Origin: Candidatus Nitronauta litoralis
GTDB taxonomy: Bacteria; Nitrospinota; Nitrospinia; Nitrospinales; Nitrospinaceae
DNA length: 64,000 bases
Reading direction: 5' to 3'
Assembly (NCBI GenBank): GCA_015698285.1
Contig: CP048685.1
Location: 186,001-250,000 of the forward strand
The notes below the pieces were generated by a model. The model did not search any database. It was not told the DNA's origin and saw only the letters and a list, made by a program, of their open reading frames with translations. Positions 58,339-64,000 of this stretch are shown in pieces; position 1 is the first letter of the stretch, and every line of letters starts with the position of its first letter. A program made the position numbers and the translations under genes.

Positions 58339-59484
58339 ATGCGTTGGTTACTGAACTCCATGGTTTGCATATTAATATTGCTCACACCCGATATTGGTTT
58401 TGCAGAAGGCCCACCGAAAGACAAATCCCTATTAGTTCCAATCGAAGGCGAACTCAATCCTATCATTGCCTCTTTTGTAAAAGAGGAAATTGGCCGGGCA
58501 CAAAAGGAAAAGTTTGCGTTCGTTATTTTAAAATTGAGTTTAACTGGAGATTTTAGTCCCGCACTCCTCCATACCCTTAAGACCATTCAAAACTCAAAAC
58601 TACCGATTGTTGCGTTCGTGCCCCGGCAGGATTCTCCTCCCTCCCTGGCCCGAACATTTTTGCTGGAAGCTTCACATCTTGCTGCAATGGCACCTGAAAC
58701 CAAATTCGGCCGTGCCCCCCCGGAAGACGATCTTGATATCCCCCTGCCTCCCGAAGAAGCGGCTGAAAAAAATAAAACCATGATCCAGCAAACGGCCTTA
58801 TTGAAAACTCTGGCTTCCAGCCAGGGGCGGAAAACCACCTGGGTCGAAGAGGTGGTCCGGGAGGGGAAGTCGTTTTCTGCGGAAGAAGCAATTAATCTGG
58901 GAGCCATTGATCTGGCAGCAGAAAACCTGGATACACTTCTTGAAAAAGCTAACGGTCGTTCGGTTCATGTGCTTTCGCAAACAATCATACTCAACACACA
59001 AAAGCTTGAGTTGTCAGAATCCGAGGTTCCCGAGATTCTCGAGGCCATGCAAACTTTGGCCAATCCGGAAATTACCCAGTGGGTGGTGATTGCCGGTATC
59101 GTCCTCCTATTGCTTGATTTTCTGGTTTTCGGTGCCGTCGTACCGGGGGCCATAGGACTAATTTGTCTGGTCCTGATGCTTTTTGCCAGTGGGCTCATCT
59201 CCCCTCCAACTGCCGGGTGGACTTTCATCGTCATGGGACTGTTATTACTTTTCCTGGAAGGCGTCGTAGCGGCAATGGGCCTGATCGCGATTTGCGGTGC
59301 CGTGTCTCTCATATTTGGAATCCTGATTCTACTTGGACATCATTTCCCGGATTTACTGATTTCAGACACTACTGTAATTTTCGCCGTCTCGTTGGGAACC
59401 CTGTTTTCCATTGGTTTGCTTTCACTCATAAAAAAAATATATAAAAAATTCAACAAGGGGAAAGAAGAGGAATCTCCAGCTTAA
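58339..59484 (+). CDS. NfeD/ClpP-class membrane protein, catalytic Ser missing
   Basis: 381 aa from ATG 58339 (a longer frame adds an improbable N-terminus). Signal peptide, then a ClpP-like serine protease fold, then four helices (about 258-365) of the NfeD type. In active family members a GxASAG segment carries the nucleophile; here the aligned stretch is SLARTF, so Leu103 replaces Ser. HLAAMAPETKFGRA and the Lys region NKTMIQQTALL remain. Probably an inactive or altered member. The usual SPFH/stomatin partner is not adjacent. Confidence 0.85.
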   Translation: MRWLLNSMVCILILLTPDIGFAEGPPKDKSLLVPIEGELNPIIASFVKEEIGRAQKEKFAFVILKLSLTGDFSPALLHTLKTIQNSKLPIVAFVPRQDSPPSLARTFLLEASHLAAMAPETKFGRAPPEDDLDIPLPPEEAAEKNKTMIQQTALLKTLASSQGRKTTWVEEVVREGKSFSAEEAINLGAIDLAAENLDTLLEKANGRSVHVLSQTIILNTQKLELSESEVPEILEAMQTLANPEITQWVVIAGIVLLLLDFLVFGAVVPGAIGLICLVLMLFASGLISPPTAGWTFIVMGLLLLFLEGVVAAMGLIAICGAVSLIFGILILLGHHFPDLLISDTTVIFAVSLGTLFSIGLLSLIKKIYKKFNKGKEEESPA

Positions 59485-59540
59485 ATCTTTCCAATTATTG
59501 AGAAAATTTAGAATTTTGGATGTTTTTTCCACAAGCAAAA

Positions 59541-59684
59541 ATGAAAAAATTGCGAAATTTATTGATAACAGGGGTAGTAATCGAAGCCTTTGCCCCCTAT
59601 TATGTTTTCAAGGGGCGATTCATTGGGTCCGCAATAATAATTCTCCAAGGACATACCCAGACTGAAAATGTTTTAACTAAATAA
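59541..59684 (+). CDS. Possible 47-aa small protein
   Basis: ATG 59541, TAA 59682-59684. The frame reads MKKLRNLLITGVVIEAF, then FKGRFIGSAIIIL, with a basic start and two short hydrophobic runs. No Shine-Dalgarno is seen, and composition is AT-rich like the surrounding intergenic DNA. Weakly supported; could be chance. Confidence 0.25.
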   Translation: MKKLRNLLITGVVIEAFAPYYVFKGRFIGSAIIILQGHTQTENVLTK

Positions 59685-59748
59685 CAATGATCCTTCCACT
59701 GGATTAATTGCCTTGGTTTTTAGGCTTCACCTCCCTCCTAACCAATCT

Positions 59749-60597
59749 ATGCACCTTCCATATCAAAAGAAAAGGAAATTTCTTTTGGACATGTTCATGT
59801 CTCTGGTTCTGGTGGTTAGCCTGGTTATCGTTCTGATCCCATTTTTTGAAAATCGCGTTATCTACCATCCCATCTGTTACCCCAATGGATTATGGAATCC
59901 AGAGTCTGAAGGACTGAACGTTGAAAACGTCTGGTTCAAATCGCCAGACGGTACCCAGTTGCATGGCTGGTTTGTCCCTACTTCTAAAGCCAAAACTACC
60001 CTGCTCTGGTTTCACGGTAATGCCGGTAACCTTTCCCATCGCTCGGAAAATATACAAAAGCTTCAATCTCTCGGAACCAATATTTTTATTTTTGACTACC
60101 GGGGTTATGGCAGAAGCGAGGGCAAACCGGGTGCTCGCGGACTCTCCAAAGATTCTCAGGCGGCGTACGACTGGCTCGTTAAAGGAAAAAACATTTCGCC
60201 TGAGAATATTATTTTGTTTGGAAGATCCCTGGGCGGGGTTTTTGCTGCTGAAGTAGCGGCCAACAATCGGGCCGCAGGACTGATTCTGGAGTCTACCTTC
60301 ACCAACATCCGGGATATGTCACGGGAAGTCATTCCCCTGGTACCCGTACATCCATTCCTCCGGGCATCGTTTGATCCTGAAGCGATATTAAAAACACTGA
60401 CGATTCCAAAACTGATCCTCCACGGAACAGACGACAAAATCATTCCCTACCGTTTAGGTCGAGCTTTATTTAATTCTGCAGCCGAACCCAAAAAGTTTTA
60501 TGATATAAAAGGCTCCGGTCATAACGACACTTACGTCACCGGTGGCGAGGATTATTTCAATACCATCCTGGACTTTATCAAGCTGGCCGTTTCTTAA
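59749..60597 (+). CDS. Membrane-anchored alpha/beta hydrolase (BEM46/ABHD-type)
   Basis: 282 aa if started at ATG 59749; ATG 59791 also fits. An N-terminal basic segment and signal-anchor (LVLVVSLVIVLIPFF) precede the hydrolase fold. Oxyanion region FHGNAGNLSHRSENI, nucleophile Ser in FGRSLGGVFAAEV, Asp in LHGTDDKIIPYRLG and His in GSGHNDTYV complete the triad. Substrate unknown. It is 14 bases before the ankyrin gene. Confidence 0.85.
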   Translation: MHLPYQKKRKFLLDMFMSLVLVVSLVIVLIPFFENRVIYHPICYPNGLWNPESEGLNVENVWFKSPDGTQLHGWFVPTSKAKTTLLWFHGNAGNLSHRSENIQKLQSLGTNIFIFDYRGYGRSEGKPGARGLSKDSQAAYDWLVKGKNISPENIILFGRSLGGVFAAEVAANNRAAGLILESTFTNIRDMSREVIPLVPVHPFLRASFDPEAILKTLTIPKLILHGTDDKIIPYRLGRALFNSAAEPKKFYDIKGSGHNDTYVTGGEDYFNTILDFIKLAVS

Positions 60598-60611
60598 TTT
60601 CATAGAACTCC

Positions 60612-61274
60612 ATGACCCCATTTGCAAAAGCCAGAAGGCTTGCTGTTTTCTTATTATTGATTCTGTTTGTTGCCGGATGCTCCAAACAGACTGACCTCCA
60701 CCATGCGGCAAACCTGGGCGATTTTGAAGCCGTAAAATCCCTGGTAGCCGAAGGTGTGCCCCTCGACTTAAAAGACGGACTTGGCAGCACCCCTCTCCAC
60801 CTTGCAGCTCGTAGCGGCAATCTGGAAATCGCACGCTTTCTAATCGAAAAAGGGGCTGACGTTGAAATCCGGGACCAGATGGGAAATTCCATTCTCCATA
60901 CCGCTGTTCAAATGGACCATCCTGAAATTGCGGAACTGTTGATTGAAAAAGGATCAACGGTCGATGAACCTGAACCCATCTGGAACCGTACACCCCTCCA
61001 TTTCGTAGCTCAACTCGGTCCTCCAGAAGTGGCGGCGGCCCTGATTGAAAAAGGAGCCAATGTAAACGCCAGAGACAATCTGGGTGATACCCCCTTACAT
61101 TACGCGGCTCTCAGCAACCAATTGGAAATTGCCCATATGCTGCTAAAAAAGGGCGCAGACCCGCATATCCCGGCACAGGATCCATTCACGCGCACTCCCG
61201 GGGTCACCCCCGCCATGCTGGCTAAGGAAAAAGGCATGCAGGATCTGCTCAAACAATACGGCGCTACCCGTTAA
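60612..61274 (+). CDS. Ankyrin-repeat lipoprotein
   Basis: 220 aa. Type II signal peptide with lipobox VAGC near residue 23. Five ankyrin repeats follow, e.g. GSTPLHLAARSGNLEIARFLIEKGADVEIRD, GNSILHTAVQMDHPEIAELLIEKGS, RTPLHFVAQLGPPEVAAALIEKGANVN and GDTPLHYAALSNQLEIAHMLLKKGAD (20-31-residue units). A periplasmic or outer-membrane protein-binding scaffold; partner unknown. Confidence 0.88.
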   Translation: MTPFAKARRLAVFLLLILFVAGCSKQTDLHHAANLGDFEAVKSLVAEGVPLDLKDGLGSTPLHLAARSGNLEIARFLIEKGADVEIRDQMGNSILHTAVQMDHPEIAELLIEKGSTVDEPEPIWNRTPLHFVAQLGPPEVAAALIEKGANVNARDNLGDTPLHYAALSNQLEIAHMLLKKGADPHIPAQDPFTRTPGVTPAMLAKEKGMQDLLKQYGATR

Positions 61275-61328
61275 TTCTTTCTTTAAAACCACAAACTTTT
61301 ACAGCAAAACCCAGTGTGACAGGCAGAC

Positions 61329-61357
61329 TTGTGACCTTTCACCCTTTGGTTTAAGAT
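61329..61357 (+). promoter_or_regulatory. Candidate promoter of proB
   Basis: TTGTGA (61329-61334), 17 bases, TAAGAT (61352-61357). Both boxes match consensus at four of six positions. About 30 bases of leader before the ATG at 61394. Confidence 0.4.
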
Positions 61358-61393
61358 ACCTACCCTGATAGTTTTCCACCCCTTTTTGGCCCC

Positions 61394-62578
61394 ATGAAAC
61401 CAGATATAAGACAAGACATCCTGCGCCAGTTGAAACGCATCGTCATCAAAATTGGCAGTGGTGTGATCTCTGACCACGAGTCCGGCAAACCTCCTCTGGA
61501 ACGGGGACTGAGTCGTAAGCGAATCCAGGGTTATGCAAAGCGCATCGCAAAAATTCACAAAAGCGGAATAGAAGTCATGATCGTTTCTTCAGGCGCTGTC
61601 ATGGCGGGTCGTGAACGCCTCAACCTCAACCGTGTCAAACTCGATATCCCGGAAAAACAGGCCTCGGCTGCGATCGGACAGAGCTTCCTGATGCGCACCT
61701 ACGAACATTATTTCGAAAAACAGGGACTAAAAGTCGCGCAGATGCTGCTTGGACATCACGACCTGGAACACAGGCAACGCTTTCTGAATGCCAAGCACAC
61801 CCTGGAAGCTTTGCTCGCACACGATGTTATTCCAATCATCAATGAAAACGACACGGTCACTGTCGATGAAATCAAAATCGGTGACAACGATACCCTCTCT
61901 GCTACCATGGCCTGCCTCGCTGGCGCACAACTGTTAATCATTTTGTCGGATGTCGATGGGCTCTACACGGAAGACCCACAAAAAGCCCGGCGCAAAAATG
62001 AGCCCGCTCCGGAATTGATTCCTCTGGTCCAGAAAATCACACCGGATGTAGAAGCACGGGCCGGGAAAAGCACCAACCCTCTTTCACGCGGCGGCATGTA
62101 CACTAAAGTGGTGGCGGCCAAAAAAACCATGAGCTACGGCGTACCCACTCTGGTAGTGAACGGACTGGACCACCGTGTCCTCGACCGGATTTTCAAGGGG
62201 GAAACGGTTGGTACCCTGTTCTGGGGCGGACCCAAGAAAATCAATCACCGCAAACACTGGATCGCCCACACCCTGAAACCCTCCGGCTCTGTCACCGTGG
62301 ACGCCGGGGCACGAAAGGCCCTGGTTGAGCGTGGCAAAAGTCTGTTGCCGGCGGGAATCACCAAGGTGGAAGGAAAATTTGAATTTGGTTCGGCGGTTCG
62401 TATCTATGATGAAGACAAGGTCGAAATCGCACGCGGACTCGTCAACTACAATTCAATCGACATGAAATCCATCATGGGAATGAAATCCGTGAAAATAAAA
62501 TCGATTATGGAAACCGGGTTTTATCAGGAGGCCATTCACCGCGACGATCTGGTAGTCCTGACCGAACCCGATATTTAA
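61394..62578 (+). CDS. proB: Glutamate 5-kinase with PUA domain
   Basis: Phosphorylates glutamate in the first step of proline synthesis. The amino-acid-kinase domain has IKIGSGVISDHESG, VSSGAVMAGRERL, INENDTVTVDEIKIGDND and LSDVDGLYTEDP. A C-terminal PUA domain (about 290-375) is present: SGSVTVDAGARKALVERGKS, then VRIYDEDKVEIARGLVNYNS. 394 aa, normal for the PUA class. proA is not adjacent here. Confidence 0.95.
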   Translation: MKPDIRQDILRQLKRIVIKIGSGVISDHESGKPPLERGLSRKRIQGYAKRIAKIHKSGIEVMIVSSGAVMAGRERLNLNRVKLDIPEKQASAAIGQSFLMRTYEHYFEKQGLKVAQMLLGHHDLEHRQRFLNAKHTLEALLAHDVIPIINENDTVTVDEIKIGDNDTLSATMACLAGAQLLIILSDVDGLYTEDPQKARRKNEPAPELIPLVQKITPDVEARAGKSTNPLSRGGMYTKVVAAKKTMSYGVPTLVVNGLDHRVLDRIFKGETVGTLFWGGPKKINHRKHWIAHTLKPSGSVTVDAGARKALVERGKSLLPAGITKVEGKFEFGSAVRIYDEDKVEIARGLVNYNSIDMKSIMGMKSVKIKSIMETGFYQEAIHRDDLVVLTEPDI

Positions 62579-62654
62579 TATTCTCCTCAAAAAGCTCAGC
62601 AGGCGAAATTTGCGACTTCCTTTTCTAAACACTTCTATTATTACGGAGCTTTTC

Positions 62655-62756
62655 ATGACCCCTTGGTGGGCGGCTGACAGCCGCAGGAAACCGTTTCCCC
62701 CTCGATCAGGAAATGAATTTCGGGGTCTGTATTCTGAAGGAGTGAGTGCAGAATGA
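62655..62756 (+). CDS. Possible 33-aa leader ORF coupled to the cysteine-cluster gene
   Basis: ATG 62655-62657 with GGAG 7 bases upstream; the TGA at 62754-62756 overlaps the next start (ATGA). The peptide begins MTPWWAADSRRK and resembles the start of the next protein, MTHWWEVE, at both protein and DNA level. This might be a duplication of the 5' end used as a leader, or chance. Contains the palindrome at 62670-62684. Confidence 0.35.
   Translation: MTPWWAADSRRKPFPPRSGNEFRGLYSEGVSAE
62670..62684. promoter_or_regulatory. 15-base perfect inverted repeat inside the leader ORF
   Basis: GCGGCTG-A-CAGCCGC. Might be an operator or an mRNA hairpin upstream of the cysteine-cluster gene. The very short centre makes a protein-binding palindrome more likely than a stable hairpin. 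Confidence 0.3.
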
Positions 62757-63166
62757 CCCATTGGTGGGAGGTCGAACCGGTGCGTTTCGAATGCCAGAAA
62801 GGTTGCATCAAATGTTGCGCCAAACCTGGATGGGTTTATTTTGATAAAGAGGACATAGAGAACGCGGCATCTTTTTTAAACCTGCGGCCGGGAAAGTTTA
62901 AGAAAAAATTCCGGTTAACTCCGATAGACCCCGTCCATTGGGAAATGGGGGTCACAGAAAACGATCCCTGCCCCTTCCTGGGTCAGGAAGGATGCAAGAT
63001 TCATCCGGTAAAACCGAAACAATGCCGCGCCTTTCCCTTCTGGGAGGAAAACCTGCGCACCCGGGATTCCTGGAATAAGGTCGGTGAGGATTGTCCGGGA
63101 ATTGGGGAAGGTCCGGGCGTGGCGGCTGAACTGGTAAGGCAAAATAAAGACAGTATCTGGCCTTAG
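62753..63166 (+). CDS. YkgJ-family cysteine-cluster protein
   Basis: 137 aa. The CX3CX2CC motif at FECQKGCIKCCAKPG and later Cys in DPCPFLGQEGCKIHPVKPKQCRAFPFW match the UPF0153/YkgJ zinc-or-iron-chelating family. The start with WW is near the usual beginning. Some family members are Fe-S or metal-binding; activity is unknown. 22 bases from the next gene, on the same strand. Confidence 0.85.
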   Translation: MTHWWEVEPVRFECQKGCIKCCAKPGWVYFDKEDIENAASFLNLRPGKFKKKFRLTPIDPVHWEMGVTENDPCPFLGQEGCKIHPVKPKQCRAFPFWEENLRTRDSWNKVGEDCPGIGEGPGVAAELVRQNKDSIWP

Positions 63167-63188
63167 GCCCCATAGGAGGTTTATCAAA

Positions 63189-63554
63189 ATGAAACCTCAA
63201 TTCAGCACCCTTCTGGGTTACACCCTGCTGGGATCACTCACCTTTGGTTACACCTGCACAATCCGCTTGGGGTTGGGCATTTTCGATATCTTGCACGACC
63301 CCAAATCAGGTGAATTGTCTGCATTTACCCAATTCACAGCTGGTTTTGCCATGATCGATGTCTGGCAATATTTTGCCTGGGGATCCCTCATAGTCTGCGC
63401 TGGTTGGGGAAACATCCGCTCCCGGCACGGTCAGTTCCCCGAACCCCATTTAACGCCCTGGGTGGTTCATTTAGCCGTTATCCTGTCCCTTTTCTTCCTG
63501 AACGTCACGGGTGCCCTGTCCCACTTCGTAATGCCTGCTTACGTAATTGAGTGA
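63189..63554 (+). CDS. Small membrane protein, unknown
   Basis: 121 aa, three to four hydrophobic helices (LLGYTLLGSLTFGYTCTI, FTAGFAMIDVWQYFAWGSLIV, VVHLAVILSLFFLNVTGAL). GGAGG sits near the ATG. No domain recognised. Probably co-transcribed with the cysteine-cluster gene. Confidence 0.65.
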   Translation: MKPQFSTLLGYTLLGSLTFGYTCTIRLGLGIFDILHDPKSGELSAFTQFTAGFAMIDVWQYFAWGSLIVCAGWGNIRSRHGQFPEPHLTPWVVHLAVILSLFFLNVTGALSHFVMPAYVIE

Positions 63555-63620
63555 TTTAAGGCCCAAATTTCGCTGTTTTTGCCTTCTTGCCTTTTACTAC
63601 CGTTTCAAAGATAATAACTC

Positions 63621-64000
<380 letters not shown>

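Overview
The window reads as a chromosome segment of a Gram-negative, aerobically respiring bacterium. It is gene-dense, roughly 50% GC, and has no tRNA, rRNA, CRISPR or insertion sequence that I could see. Gram-negative character comes from kdsA (KDO for LPS), several lipoproteins, signal-peptide proteins and an apparent outer-membrane barrel. A Na+/H+ antiporter NhaD suggests a saline habitat. A CopA-like multicopper oxidase, many TPR/CHAT/ankyrin/kelch/FG-GAP proteins and a cytochrome-SUMF1 fusion are consistent with a marine Nitrospinota-type (Nitrospina-like) organism. That assignment is inference from gene style; no taxonomic marker such as nxr or 16S lies in the window.

Layout. 1-4.9 kb: a minus-strand operon ispA-dxs-hisB-hisH-EamA transporter (isoprenoid precursors and histidine synthesis). 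5.2-11.5 kb: nhaD, comF (opposite strand), then argD, an MscS-like channel gene and tgt. 11.5-14.1 kb: a small exported protein and a multicopper oxidase that carries a C-terminal barrel-like extension. 14.2-18.2 kb: an AT-rich TPR gene, a methyltransferase, a lipoprotein and sfsA. 18.2-31.1 kb: the complex I operon nuoA-M, read right to left from a consensus sigma70 promoter at about 31.25 kb. nuoN is missing from it and sits alone on the other strand at 48.1 kb. 31.4-36.0 kb: a PLD-like membrane protein and a vWA/DUF4159 pair. 36.2-37.9 kb: a PhnW-like aminotransferase with an unknown partner. 38.0-46.7 kb: rlpA and an exported protein of about 2690 residues containing a TolB-type propeller, TPR arrays, a degenerate CHAT domain and an intact C-terminal CHAT protease domain. 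46.9-58.1 kb: nuoN, dtd, a zinc ribbon, a TerB-like protein, an FG-GAP lipoprotein, a lipoate/octanoate transferase, a heme-FGE fusion, a kelch protein, kdsA and a pseudo-receiver. 58.3-64 kb: an NfeD-like protein, an alpha/beta hydrolase, an ankyrin lipoprotein, proB, a cysteine-cluster protein with a possible leader ORF, a small membrane protein and the start of purA.

The core genes supply respiration (complex I), isoprenoids, histidine, arginine/proline and purine synthesis, and tRNA modification. The most unusual parts are the exported tandem-CHAT giant with its rlpA neighbour, the multicopper-oxidase/barrel fusion, and the SUMF1 protein with an N-terminal dihaem segment in which one motif has CX3CH spacing. 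Start codons were moved from the longest reading frame where a Shine-Dalgarno sequence, promoter or signal peptide supported it; this is stated per gene.
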